Shown: one piece after another, positions 25,601 through 37,379 of the stretch | How the letters are laid out: each line of letters begins with the position of its first letter | Numbering within the stretch: the first letter of the stretch is position 1 | Origin: Geosiphon pyriformis | Lineage: Eukaryota; Glomeromycota; Glomeromycetes; Archaeosporales; Geosiphonaceae | Direction: 5' to 3' | Assembly: GCA_016748015.1 (NCBI GenBank) | Contig: JAAOMT010000436.1 | Span: 549,893-613,892, forward strand | DNA length: 64,000 nt | Position numbers and translations under genes: made by a program | Notes under the pieces: model-generated | Told to the model about the DNA's origin: nothing | Seen by the model: only the letters and a program-made list of their open reading frames with translations | Database searches by the model: none

Positions 25601-26126
25601 TTTTTTACTATATAACAACAAAAAATTTAACAGATTATAGACAGTAATGTTTATTAACAGTATATATAAAAAAGTATAATAATAGTTTTTTAAGTTTTAT
25701 ATTTATTTATTAGTATTGGCTTTAATTATATGTATAAAGTTTTTGTTTAGCAAAATTAATTATTAAAAAACTACCAGATTTATGTCTTTAATATTCTCAA
25801 ACTTAATTAACACTTTTTGCCAAAAATTAATCAACTGTATTTTAATTGTTTTGATTTTACTAAATCTAAATAATATTAATTCTAATACCAATTTAAAAAG
25901 ATTGATTAAAATTTTTTTAATAATAATTTTTTGATTTAATTTAATATTAATTCTCTTTAAATTAATATTAACCAAAATTTTTTTATTAATAACCAGTTTT
26001 TTAATTTTTTTAAACTCGATTTAAAAATAAATATGAATTAATATTATAAAATTTTGGAAAAAAAACGTTTTTTTAAAACTATTAAATTAATAAAAATTTT
26101 TTTAATATATCTAAGTTTATTATTTA
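22619..26126 (-). pseudogene. Lin-0 relic, part 1: ORF2 (EN and RT) and part of ORF1, decayed LINE
   Basis: Collinear with Lin-3 about 28430-30900 and ORF1, at nearly pure A/T. Examples: 22645-22790 follows 28465-28610 ('gtttattaattaaaataattacagt' for 'gcaattgatagaaatagccactgt'); 22985-23090 follows 28800-28910; 24095-24145 follows 29930-29985 ('atcttgaaaccaaaaattcagttcat'); 24310-24400 follows 30175-30270. At 25975-25763 the ORF1 RRM-like part is still legible (IIIKKILINLFK... IKTIKIQLINFWQKVLIKFE). The 3' half of ORF2 should lie left of Gyp-0, outside the window. This is the oldest recognisable layer. Confidence 0.7.
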
Positions 26127-26261
26127 ATGTTTTTTTTTTAATTGCTTTATAAGTGAGGTCCAAACACTACCTAGTGCTATACATCAAAGAAATGATCTAA
26201 ACTAGGTGTGAATCATCCACTTTCTACATGTGACCAGCCACTTGGACTAATCAGAACAACA

Positions 26262-29200
26262 CTATGCAGCTATGTAAACTGAAACTGAGTCACCTACACC
26301 TGAAAAAAACAAACAAAGTTTGCAAAAGCCAAAACAAACATTAAAAGCATCAACAATGCCAAGCAATTTGACCACCCCAGCTGACAACCCAAAGGCCAAA
26401 CCAAAAACCAATACAAGAACCAAACCATCAAGGGAAATCAACACATTTTTCTCCATATACACATAATGTTTAGCACGAACTGACCAAACATTACTCCTAA
26501 AATTAAGACTAAGAGAGCACACAAATTTGACAATCTCCAAACCAGCAACCTTAGGATCATAAAAGATGGAGACCACCTTACAGAACCAATTATTAAAAAT
26601 GAAACCCTTATAAAGAGCCATGGCCAAAGAGGAGTCAGAAATACATGAAGACAACATTTGTAGTATGCCCAAAGAAGAATGAAAGAAATCAGAGATTGCC
26701 TTCCAGGAGTCCACATAGAATTCCAACAACTGATGTTAGACAGAGTTATTAATCTTGCAAAAAAATACATGATCTAATGCCTCCACATCACCACAATATA
26801 AGCACAACATACTTGAATATAGTCTATTATAAAGGTGCTTCTGAATAGCAACTGACAGCTGGTGGTGCAAAGTCTTTATGAAATAAGAGTGGGCATTAGC
26901 CGAGAGTCTGCTGGTAAAACCAACAGCCATGTGCAAGTTGGAGTGCCAAACCAAAAATGAATGGAGCCAGTCAACCTCAGAAAGCAAATCACCTGCCAAA
27001 AACTTGGAACCAAAACCAACCTCTTAGTATACACAACAAACCAAATAATAAATATTATGTACGAAATGTCTGAAATTGCCAGAAACCACACTACTATCAG
27101 CCACTATGAAGCATTTACCCAAGTGATAAGGAAAATACCAACCAGAGAGAGAAGTATCACCAGCAATCACATCAGCATGCTCATTCTCTGAAATCCCAGA
27201 GTGGTCTTTAACCTTATGCCAGCTGACCTTCAAGTTCTTATAGTGAATAACATTGACAATATAATAACATTTGACCCAACACTGATTATGAAAGTTAGAA
27301 CATGCCAAACCTAATTCAGACTTACAGGCATCCAGAGCAGATTGACTATCTGAAAACAGTTTAACAGAGCTTAGCAGGAGAACACACTTTAGAGCCAGTG
27401 CAATAGCCTGCAACTCCACCAAAGTAAATGACATCAAACCTGACACATTGATGTCCAAACCCAAATCAATGTCCTCAAAAAATGCAGTGGTACCAGCTCT
27501 ACAACCAACTGTGCCCAGATTACTAAGAGACCCATCTGTATATACTGACAAACTATCAGCACCAACTTGCAAGAAACAATTACAGACAAAAACAAAATCA
27601 CTAGATTCAAGAATGTTCAAAAAACCAATCCCATCCAAAACTGAGGGATAAGTGAAAAAGAAACCTCTACTATCAAAAAACACAACAGCAAGCCTGAACC
27701 ATTCAAAAACAGGACCACAGGGGTCTAATCTCTTCCAATGCTTGAAGGTGTGCCAATCAAAGACAGAACCATAATGATCATGAAGTTGATCCACAAAGAC
27801 AACACCATACTATTAGAGAGAAGGAAAAAACCTGAGAAACTGCGATTCACCCAGAACAGCAGACATAGGAACTCCACCACGAAACTAAAAGAAATTGGCC
27901 AAAGAGCCACCTAAGGACAAATTGCAGTCAAAAAGAACGCGAACCATGCCTGCCAGAAAGTTATTAGAAAAACTGACATGAATACGCACAGGAAAACTCA
28001 ATGAATGAACAGGGCACCAGCACAAAACCTGCGAGTCATGGGATCTGTAAAAGAACAAACATCCCAGGATGCTGCCTGAATTTGCAAAACTAACAAGAGA
28101 GGCTATCTTGCTTTCAGACTGGACTTGAAAAAAAGATTTCAAACCATAAAAGGAAGAGTGAAGAATTGTATCACTAAGAAAATCAAAAAGTAGACTGGAT
28201 TTAAACTTCAATCTTCTATGAATCAAGACATCCCACTTGTTGCATGTACTAATAGGAACAAAACTAAACTGAGTTCTATAACTAACTATAAAATGAAGAA
28301 CTGCTGACACCAAATATAAAAACTGTTTATCTGAAACAGCTTTTTTCAAGACCAGATTGGTAAAAAAACAAATGTCTGAATTTGCCTTTGCCAAACTAGG
28401 CTTTGAGAGACCTTTAGTCGAGAGAAAAATACTCAAATATTGATGAGATTCACCCTTTTTGGCAATGGAGATTAGCAAGCCACTAATAAAAAGAGAAGAA
28501 ATGCTGACTCTGCAATTGATAGAAATAGCCACTGTTTTGTCATTATTGATAGAAATATTATTTATCTGAAAAAATTCACTTACAACATCTAGAATGTGTT
28601 GAGTAGCTGCCTGACTACTATCAACTCAAATTGTATCATCAACAAAAGCACCAGCAGCAAAAAAAAAAGAGAGCCCAGCCTGGGACTCAGCATGACCATT
28701 CCTTGAAATAAAATGAGAACTTAACTTATAACCACATATGCTTTTCTGTCTCTTGACTTCGCATAATAGAGGATCATAAAATATATGCCACAGAAGAAAA
28801 AAAAAAACCTCTCTTTGGTCCAAACCATTATGTACACAATAACCATCCGTCAGTTCAAAGTCTGTTATCACCTTGTTGGTACAATTTTTATGAATACTAC
28901 CAAAAAACTGAATAAACTTGCCACACATCTTGATCCTGACCAAACTTTTCTTGAAATGTTCTTAGCCAACTGAATTGTATGTCTTCTGCATATCCTGCAA
29001 AACCAACCAGAGTTCTCAATCCTTTTTCAATGCATCTTCAACTACTGATCCAACTGCAAAAATAGGAGAAGAAGTTGTTGTACCTTTTAAAACTGAAAAA
29101 TTGTCCCCACAAAGAACGTCAAAAGAGCTGTATGCCAAAGAGATCCTATCAGAAAAAATCTTGGAAAGAATCTTATGAGCTGTTTCAATTAAAGCAATAG

Positions 29201-30895
29201 AGTAGATATTCGTAAGAACACCTTTCTACTCATATGATTTAGGAATTATTGAAACCCAAGCTTTTAGCCAAGATCCAAACACTAATTTGGAAGACAAACA
29301 AAAGTTTAAAAGCACTAAAAGCATATCCAGAATTGACCTGTCACAATGTTTCCAAAGCTTGTTTGTAATACCTAAAAGACCAGCAGCTTTGCCATTAAGC
29401 AGATCAGAAATCACATTAAGCAGCTCATTAAGTTCAACTGAACACATTACACCAGAAAAGACTTCATCAAAAACGTAATCCAATGGCCGATATTGATAAG
29501 ACCAAACATCAGTGACATCAACAACCATATTACACTTCCTGGTCCAACCTTCTATAATAATGTTTATCTTAGATTTAACTAAATTGGGCTTCAAAATAAG
29601 CTTGTTCTTTACAACCAGATGGTCCAAAACCACTTTGCGAAAAGAACACTCCAAAACACTCCTAATAGTATGATCTTTATTTATTTTGAAGCCTTTTATT
29701 CTCTTATTTATAGCAACTCTAATGTTTGTTTCCTTAGTTGCCAAAGATTCAGCAAGCTTGGATGCATAATAAGACTTTTTCATACCAGAGAGAACAGAAT
29801 AAACATGACTAGAGGTTGCACCAGAGTTAATGAAGTCCTAAATAACTGAGGCTTTGACACTGTCCAAAGAGTCCTAGCACTTTATAAGAGAGATGAAACT
29901 ACCAACATTGCCCTCACAAGAGACTTTGACAATCTTCAAAACCAAAAACTCCAACCTATGAAACTTTGAAAAAACTTTGGTAAAAACACTATCAAAATCC
30001 TTGAACCATTTTTTTCTAAATATCTTATTTGCAGAAAGGACCACTATCCTGTGTAAAACATCCCACATGGCATCCAGATCTGAGAACTTGACAGCAGTAG
30101 TGAATTTGTCAAAGAACATCTCAGCATTGGTCAATATAGCATTTCTAAAATTTTCCCACCTATTGTCATCAGCACTCTTGAAATCAAACTTCCAACAATC
30201 CTTATTAGCCTGCTTACAAAGAGAGTTTAACTGCACATCCAAAAGTCCACTCAAATCTACTAACACAAAAACAGCTTGATGATTAGTATTAAAAAATTCA
30301 CCAACATCATACACTACATGATCCACCACAGCATTAACTAAGTTTGCAGAAACAAACAAGAAATTAATAGTCTTAGCCATGCCCCGAGAGTTAGCCTATG
30401 TGGGCATTTTGACAAAAGAACTTCCACCCAAGGAATTGACCAAACCAAGATCTAAACACTTCTTAAAACTAGCACACCTTTGGAAGCTGTCCTTATTGAA
30501 GTCACCACCCAAAACCACAAATGAGGATTCATTAACTGCCTTTGCTATCACAGAATTAACATTATTAGCCTGAGAAAAGCGAACAGCTAGGGATGCTCTA
30601 GTGTAAAGCCTCAAAATCAACACAGAAAGTTTATTTTTGAACAACAGCTTGACTGAAAGGAGCCAACCAGGCACCTCAGAAACCTTACAGACATGACAAA
30701 CTAAAGAATTGTTCATAATGATTGCAATGCCAGCACCAAGAAACCCCTTATCTAATCCAGATAAAAAAACTTTGATCCTATTGAACTTATCCTTAATCCA
30801 GAGCTTACAACTAAACTTTAGCTTTGTCTCAGTAATTATTGAAACCAAATTTCTAGAATCTCTATGTCAATGAATAATGTCTTCTTGCTTGGTGG
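26262..30895 (-). pseudogene. Lin-3 ORF2, main part: endonuclease, RT, RNase H, zinc knuckle
   Basis: ORF2 begins at ATG 41030 (beyond Gyp-1) and continues here. Endonuclease: TETKL (about 30820), GGDFNKD (about 30505); the catalytic-type TDH is now TNH (about 30290). RT: NGKAAGLLGITN (about 29390), HNGLDQREVF (about 28815), GAFVDDTI (about 28640) with both Asp kept, LSIFLS (about 28430). RNase H: YTDGSLSNLG (about 27530), VELQAIALAL (about 27410), FSDSQSALDAC (about 27345), HADVIAGD (about 27180). The C-terminal motif CLYCGDVEALDHVFFC lies at about 26770-26810. Open segments are 30848-30396, 30380-29874, 29783-29226, 28943-28626, 28532-27885, 27794-27024, 26999-26736 and 26729-26262, separated by stops and a few frame changes. 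Confidence 0.87.
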
Positions 30896-31679
30896 TGTTA
30901 CAGATAATTATTTGAGATCTTAAATCAAATAACAAATCTGTAACTTGATGCTCAATATCTTGACAATACTGGTTTTACTAGTATGTAAGTTGTATCTGAA
31001 GGTTTTTAGAGTTGAGTTCTTTGTATAATAGACAGAGATTTAATGATGATGTAGTTGGTTGGTAAGTTGTGTTCCCAATTTCTGTTTTCAGCTTGGTGGC
31101 CAGTTTATTCTGGCATTCATGCCCTTTTGGTAAACTATCTATTAATATATATATAATTTTACTCTTATTTCTGGGTTTTTTACCAGGCTATCTGTGATGT
31201 CAATTACTCAGTATTTTAATCCTTAATCAGTTAGTATACAACAATAAAATTAAAGGAAGAAAGAAATAAAAAAAAATAAAGAAATGAGCCAAGACAATGT
31301 GCAAGTTAGAATCTTGTCAATAGCTGTAATCAAGAACTATTGTTCCAGCATGATTAAGTATCAATTACTATCAATATAAAGTGTTGATAATAGAGAGTGA
31401 ATTTGAATAGTAAATAATTTATTTATTTAATATTTGTTGATGGAAGATTTCTAACTAAAGGATTCTGCTTTTTTCTACTTTTAACATTATCACTATATAT
31501 ACATAATTGATGTTCTATGAGATTGCTCACATTCCTGAGTGATGTGTTATAATTTCTTGAGCAATGTGCCATGATTTCTGACATTGCTTCATATTGCTGA
31601 ACAATGTGCTCATGTGCTAAATACTATTCTCTTATTGGTCTACTATTTTTTTATATCTGTTTTTTTTTTATAAGTAACA
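30896..31679 (-). repeat. Gyp-1 3' LTR (784 bp)
   Basis: It begins TGTTACAGATAATT and ends ATAAGTAACA. It is highly similar to the right copy; the visible differences are mostly C/T and G/A transitions plus a shorter minisatellite near 31555-31610 (about one full 40-bp unit against about three in the other LTR). The last codons of ORF3 run into its first 29 bases on the minus strand. Confidence 0.92.
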
Positions 31680-32328
31680 TTATCTCCTCTTTTTAATATT
31701 GAGCTCCATCAAAATCTTTGTTTTGAATTAATTTTAATACTTCTTTTTCAAGTATTGTTTGTTCAACTCTGTTTTTCATGTCTTTTACTTGTGTATTGTT
31801 CATTTTTCCCCATTAGTTAATGGTTATAGTTTCTATGTCAAAGTGTAACAGTATTTCTGAATAATTCTGAAATATGTTGTGTAGTCAATAAATTGTTCTC
31901 ACATATAGTGTTGAGTTTGTCTTTTTTCCAATAAATTCTTCAATTTGCTGTATTATGTTTTGGTTAAATACTTTCTTGGATTTGTTGATATACAACTTTT
32001 GAATATTCAACTTTCGACCTAATTGGTAGTAACAGTATAATATTGGAAATTGTTCTGTTTATTGCTTCCAATTTTCTTTTGTAAGTTTTTCTGTTGGTAT
32101 CATATTAGATATTTTCCCAAAAGTGTTTTTTACTTTTTTTATTATATTATCTGACCAGTTTTTATTATTCTTTGGTAACTGCTGATATGGTGTATTCTTT
32201 GTCTTTCTTTTGATATTTTGATAGCAAATTGTTTGATTGTTAATGATAATTGTTATGTCTAAAGGTTGTTAACTTAAGGCCTGGAATAATTGTTGAGCTA
32301 TAACATGAATATAATCTGGTATTTTCAT
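31651..32328 (-). pseudogene. Gyp-1 ORF3: unrecognised protein between integrase and 3' LTR
   Basis: A single frame of 226 codons runs from ATG 32328 to TAA 31653-31651 with five internal stops, each at a TAA/TAG. It begins MKIPDYIHVIAQQLFQAL and ends ...KEEIMLLIKKKQI inside the LTR. It is alignable with ORF3 of Gyp-2 (42963-43681): FPILYCYYQLGRKLNIQKL against YPPIYRYFYIGKTLYEQKL, and LHNIF against LYNLF. There is no signal peptide or membrane segment, so it does not look like an envelope protein. It is Lys/Asn/Gln-rich and possibly helical. I do not recognise the family. Homology between two diverged elements argues that it was once a real coding gene. Confidence 0.65.
31681..31694 (-). other. 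Gyp-1 polypurine tract
   Basis: The minus-strand sequence AAAAAGAGGAGATA lies directly against the 3' LTR, the position where plus-strand DNA synthesis is primed in LTR elements. It also lies inside ORF3, where GAGGAG encodes Glu-Glu. Confidence 0.75.
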
Positions 32329-32469
32329 TTTTTTTTGGTTGTCTTTGTCATGTATACTGTGTCTTTATATATTCTTTTATTGTTTAATATTACATGTTTG
32401 GTCCAATGATTATTATTGGTTTCAGATCTCATAGAATCTTATCTGGTTAAACTAGTATTTGTTGTACTC

Positions 32470-33600
32470 CCAATTGTGGAATGTTATTGGTAGATAATGA
32501 TGCTATTTGGTGATATGGTTTTAGTCAATCACTATGTGCTGCTTTAGCTAAGATTTTGTTGTTCCATCTTAGTTTATAAGCTCCATTTCCAAGAATTTTT
32601 TCTATGTAAAATAGTCCATCCCATTTGGAGTCAAATTTTCTATTCCATTGTTTTTCCACTTTGGTACAATGTAAAAGTACTTTGTCTCCAATCTTGAATT
32701 CAACTGGTTTATCTAGTAATTGATTATCATGTCATTCTTTTTGCTTCTTTTGAGACTTTTGGATGTTATCAACTGCTTTTTGCTATTTATTTTCTAATGT
32801 TTCCATTAAGTCATATGTTTTTTTTAGCAATATTTCCTGAAAATTGTCTTCAGTTATTGGTTCTATTGGATAAGTGGTAACTTCCATCTCAATTGGTAAT
32901 GTTGCTGTTTTACCATATACTAATTCAAATGGTGTTGCTTATGTAGTGTTTTGCTTCATTGTCTGATAAGCAAATAATACTAATGGTATGAACAAATTCC
33001 ATTTGTCCTGATTTTCTTGACTGATCTTGGCGATTGCTTCACACAATGTTCTATTAAATTTCTCAACTAACTTATTTGTTTGTGAATGATATGGTGATAA
33101 TAATAGTCTTTTAATTCCAAATCTTTGACTTAATTCTGCTAATATTCTGTTCACAAAGTGAGTTCCTTAATCTGATAATAGTTCTTTTGGACAACCATGT
33201 CAACAAATCAAATCTTGATAAACAAATTTGGCAATGGATTCTGCATCTGTTCTTTGAATGGCTTTTGCTTCTGGCCATTTAGTGAGATAATCTATGGCTA
33301 CTGTGATATATCTGTTGTCTCTGCTGATAATTGTTAATGGTCTGACTAAATCAATTCCAATGTGATCAAATAGTTGTCCCACTTTGATTGGTCTTAATGG
33401 TTCACTTGGTCTTGTTCCATCTCTTCTCTGACAAGTATCACAATTCTGAACATATTGGATGATGTCTGGATACATTGATGGCCAATAGTATTTTTTTCTG
33501 GTTTTTTCTATGGTTGTTTCTTTATGGAAATGTCCTGCTGTTGGATTTGAGTACATGTTGAATAGTATTGTTTCTTTTTTTGATTCTGTAATTACTCTGG
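32470..33600 (-). pseudogene. Gyp-1 integrase
   Basis: Integrase inserts element cDNA into the chromosome. Zinc-binding part: GHFHKETT...CDTCQRR (about 33430-33540). Catalytic core: first Asp in IGIDLV (about 33355), second Asp in LLSD (about 33170), Glu in LVEKFNRT (about 33060), with exactly 35 residues between the second Asp and the Glu. A GPY/F-like C-terminal module follows (WDGLFYIEKILGNGAYKL, about 32575-32625). In-frame stops occur at several points, including the residue after LLSD. The frame upstream (33522-33815) is shifted. Confidence 0.88.
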
Positions 33601-33891
33601 TTGGTTGGTCTGGATTTCTTTTGTTTTTCTAATAAAGTATATTTTGATGATTGATGAAATATTTTGATTGCTGTTTTATGTTGTTTTGTTTTTTTTGAGA
33701 TAATTTCTCTTTGAATGATTGAGTATTTATATAATGCTGAAGTTGTTGGTATTTTTGTGTGTTCATCTTTTGTTATATTTTTGGGTTGAAATGTTATTAG
33801 ATTTGTCTTATTCATGACAATCCATTAGCATTTCCATTGTCTTTTCTCTTTTATAATGTACTGTATAATTAAATGGTAAAAGTTCTATTTT

Positions 33892-34194
33892 CTATCTGGC
33901 ATGACAATTGTCTGCAAATTCTTGTTTCTGAATTGAAGTCAATCCTTTGTGATCAGTATGCACTTCAAACTTTTGATTCAAGTATTCTTTCCACTTGATA
34001 ACAACCCAATAGATAGCTAAGTGTTCTAGTGCTGGAGTTTCATAGTTCTTCTCAGCTGGACTTAAACTTCTACTGGCATAAGCTACTGGATGCTCTCTTT
34101 CATCGGGTCTTTTCTGTGATAGTACTGTTTCCAATGCTTGACCTGATGCATCAGTAGTAATGATAAATGATTTGTTGTGATCTGGATACATCAA
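33892..34194 (-). pseudogene. Gyp-1 RNase H
   Basis: This is the RNase H domain of pol, which degrades RNA in RNA:DNA hybrids. Visible motifs are ITTDASGQALETVLSQ (about 34130-34180), YASRSLSPAEKNYETPALEHLAI (the Glu of this stretch is a candidate catalytic residue) and HTDHKGL (about 33935). It continues directly from the RT with one TAG between (34201-34203). Confidence 0.85.
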
Positions 34195-34203
34195 TACTGG
34201 AGC

Positions 34204-35000
34204 TTAGATAAGCTTTTTTCTCAATGTATCGAATGCTTCTTGTTGAGCTTCAGTCCATTCATACTTTACATTCTTGGTTTGTAAATAGTGAAGTGGCTGA
34301 GCTAGTTTAGAAAAATCCTTGATGAAGTGGTAATAGTAGCCTGCAAATCCCAAAAATACTCTTAGTTTTGGCAAGTTGGCTGGTACTGGAAAGTTCTTAA
34401 CTACTTTGATCTTGTCTGGATCTGTTTTGATTCCGTCTTTGCTTACCACATGTCCCAAAAACTTGAGTTCAGTTTTTTCAAAGAAACATTTGGTTGCATT
34501 TAATTTCAATTCAGCTCTTCTTAACCTTTTGAATACTTGTTGGAGATAATACAGATGATCATTAAATGTTTTTGAGAACACATTGGTGTCATCCAAGTAT
34601 ATGACTACTGATTTCCATAGTAGTCCAGTATAAACAATTTCCATAAGCCATTGGAATGTGGCTGGAGCATTCATCAAGCCAAATGGCATGACTTCAAACT
34701 CAAAATTTTCTTCTCTTGTGGTGAATGCTGTTTTTTTTTTGTTGGCTGGATCTATGGCTACTTGCCAGTATTCACTATCTAGATCTAATGTTGAAAACCA
34801 TTTATTTCCTCCAAAAGCATAGAATAGTTCTTGGATCTTGGGGATTGGATAACTATCTCCTTTGGTTACTCCATTCAGTTTCTGGTAATCTACACAAAAG
34901 CGGATTTTTCTATTTTTCTTATGAACTAATACTACTGGTGACAACTATGAACTCATTAATGGCTGAATTAGCCCGTTGTCAAGCATCCAGTTGATTTCTT
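34204..35000 (-). pseudogene. Gyp-1 reverse transcriptase
   Basis: Open from 34944 to 34204. Motifs: SPVVLVHKKNRKIRFCVDYQKLN, DSYPIP, FSTLDLDSEYWQVAI, KTAFTTREENFEF, MPFGLMNAPATFQ, and the catalytic box YLDDTNVFS (about 34575-34600) with both Asp present. This is the typical Ty3/gypsy RT with tether FLGFAGYYYHFIKDFSKLAQPL. Upstream of 34950 the frame has several stops (35000-35210). The RT core itself looks the best preserved of the three Ty3-like copies. Confidence 0.92.
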
Positions 35001-35214
35001 GATAAATGATCTTATGGCTAGCTGGTGGTACTTTGTATGCTCTTTGTTTAATTGGCATTGCATCACCAGTCTTGATCTAATGCTGGATGATGTTGGTTCA
35101 GCCAAATTCATTTTCACTAGCAAAAATGTTATTGAAATTGTTGAGTAACATCTTGAGTTGCATCTGTTGAAGTGAATTTAGATTCCCCATGTTCATTTGT
35201 TTTAATTGTTCTGG

Positions 35215-35980
35215 TTAGAGCAGATAACATTTACTTCTTCCATAGATGGTTTGTGATGTAATGTCCACATATCTGCAAAGCTGTGGAAAATTTGGAATGT
35301 GGTTTGGTAGTTGATCCTCAACTTTGGTGGTTAAATATCCAATGATGGTTCCCTTTGGTATTTCAATGACTTTTCCAGTTGTGTTATAGATAGGAATTTT
35401 GATGTTTTTGGGGCTTTTGGCTGATATGTAAAGATTGGTGAGTCCAATCTCCTCTGATTTACAAATGATGGCTTCTGCTTCAAATAATTGAGCTTGATTC
35501 TTTACTTTTTTTTTTATAGCTAACATATACTGGTCATATAGTGGAATAGAAATTGATTGATGAGTTGAGATAATTTCTCTTTTGTCAACAATTTTTTCCT
35601 TTGCCATATTAATTGGTATGTCTATTCTACCCATTAATCCAAATCCCTGTATCTTTCTTGCAGTTATACTTAGTTCTTTCCTTTTTCTCACTGAAACTAA
35701 CTGAGCTATTTTCACCAGAGATAAGAATATTGTCTGTACTATCTTTTCATTTGGTTCTATAATATAGGCCTTTTCTGAATCATTTTGTAGCATGATAATG
35801 ATATTTTCTATATATCTCGCATCAATTATTCCTCCTTTGATGTTGATTCCTTTTTTCATTAAACTACTTCTAGATGCTAGTTAAACTATAGTTGTTGTTG
35901 GAATTTCCAGAGCTATTTTGAGATCAATACATGTGTATGAATTTGGTTCCAATTTGATGACTTCTTTTCCCAGATATCTC
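35215..35980 (-). pseudogene. Gyp-1 dUTPase domain of pol
   Basis: Trimeric dUTPase (dUTP to dUMP plus PPi) embedded between protease and RT. Motif 1: EFDLRYLG (about 35985). Motif 2: SRSSLMKKG (about 35850-35870). Motif 3: GGIIDARYIENI (about 35810-35835). Motif 4: NEKIVQTIFL (about 35730-35750). Motif 5: GFGLMGRIDIP (about 35615-35645, GFGSTG in the canonical form). One stop at about 35882 separates motif 1 from the rest. The motif 3 Tyr is kept (ARY). The C-terminal part after 35610 (KEKIVDKREIIS... ) is a linker toward RT that I do not recognise. Confidence 0.82.
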
Positions 35981-36239
35981 AAATCAAACTCTGTATTGGT
36001 ATCATGTGTGCATTCTGGTATAATACTTTCATTATTATTACTATACCATTTGAGTTCTTGCTCCTTAGAGAGATCAGAAAGTGCAATGTATATTTTGGAG
36101 TTTGAATCAGAGTCTAAATTGTTGATATTTTTGTTGCCATATTGTGCAGAGCTAAAACTAATGTTTTTGTTGTTATTGTTATCAGAGTTTGAATCGGGAT
36201 TGAAAACTGATTCTAATTCTAATACACAGCTGTTGATTA

Positions 36240-37000
36240 ATTCTTCTTCTGGGATCGTGTAGATCATGTGTGATAGTAGATTGTAAATTAAATCACACTT
36301 ATTACAATTTTAAAAGTCACAGGGAATTAAGCAATATTGACATAACCGAGTATTCAACTGCACTAACCACTGCTCTTGTTTTTCCCTGGTAGGTGCTAGC
36401 TCTTGATAATGTTCGTAGAATTGTTCTGGATCTAAGAGATTTATGACTGGTTTTGGGTCTCAGTCAAGTTCTATAGGTTCAGGTGGGTTATTTTTAATTG
36501 TTTTTATTTCTTTTGGAGTCACTCCTTCGATTTTGGTAAGTGCCATTTGCCAAATTTTGTCATTGTCATGTGGGCACCTGTTCAAACATTTGATGGCTTG
36601 TCTTCAGGCAGTGTTTATGGGCATTTTTTTTCTCACCCAGTTGTTTATAAAAATTGTGTATTGACACAATTTGTTGTATGTTTTTCTTCGCCCAAGAATG
36701 TTATTCCACATTCCTTTGTTCAGAAAAGTTTTCCACAAGCCAAGCATGGTTCATTGTTCTATTTCCCAATCCGTTTTGGCCTTTCAAAGCATTCAATAAT
36801 GCATGGGTGACAGTAGAATTTCATTGTCAAAGTGTACTCCTTATCGTTGCCACAACAAGCACCTATTGATGACAATTTCTTGTCACAATTGATGCATACC
36901 AGTTTTGGGCAGCAATAAGTGGATTGGTGGGGTGTAGTGTAGGAATTATAAGTGGGTTTGCTGTCAGTTGTTGGTTCTTCTTCCTTCCTCTTTCCTTTTC
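36240..37000 (-). pseudogene. Gyp-1 cysteine-rich region between protease and dUTPase
   Basis: Paired cysteines resembling zinc-binding knuckles are spread over this part: VCINCDKKLSSIGACCG (about 36850-36900), FYCHPCIIECF (about 36785-36820), CLACGKLF..KECGITF (about 36690-36750) and CQYCLIPCDF..CNKCD (about 36285-36350). The same spacing and several residues recur in Gyp-2 (47640-48240: CKDCHKKLSSMGAC, CYYCKACH, CLTCKDMLLKEC, CEKCIMPCDEQWCPEC). Function is unknown; RNA or protein binding by zinc ribbons is plausible. Interrupted by several stops. Confidence 0.6.
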
Positions 37001-37379
37001 CCTTTTTGTCTTCTTTCTATTTCCAATTTATTTGTTTTTCCTAGTCATTGTCAGTTTTCCAGGCTTGGTTGGCTTTCCAGGTAAGTTCTTTGCTTTGCTT
37101 TCCTTTGCTGTTGTCATCCCACAAAGGTACTGACAGCAGCTTGTTGTGTTCTGTGTTGGTCCAGAAAACTTGGTAAGCTTCCCAGGTAGGTTTCTTCTCT
37201 TCTTTCTCGAATTCAATAAGTGGTGCTGTCAAGTTAATGGATTTAAAATGGCTGTATGTGGCTGGTATGCATGTGTGTCAACTGTTTTGGCTCAGTTGGA
37301 GCTTCTGCATTATCCAGTCCAGTATGGCATTGGTTTTAGATAACCAATTATTCCTTACTAATGCCTAATATTGGGTTGC

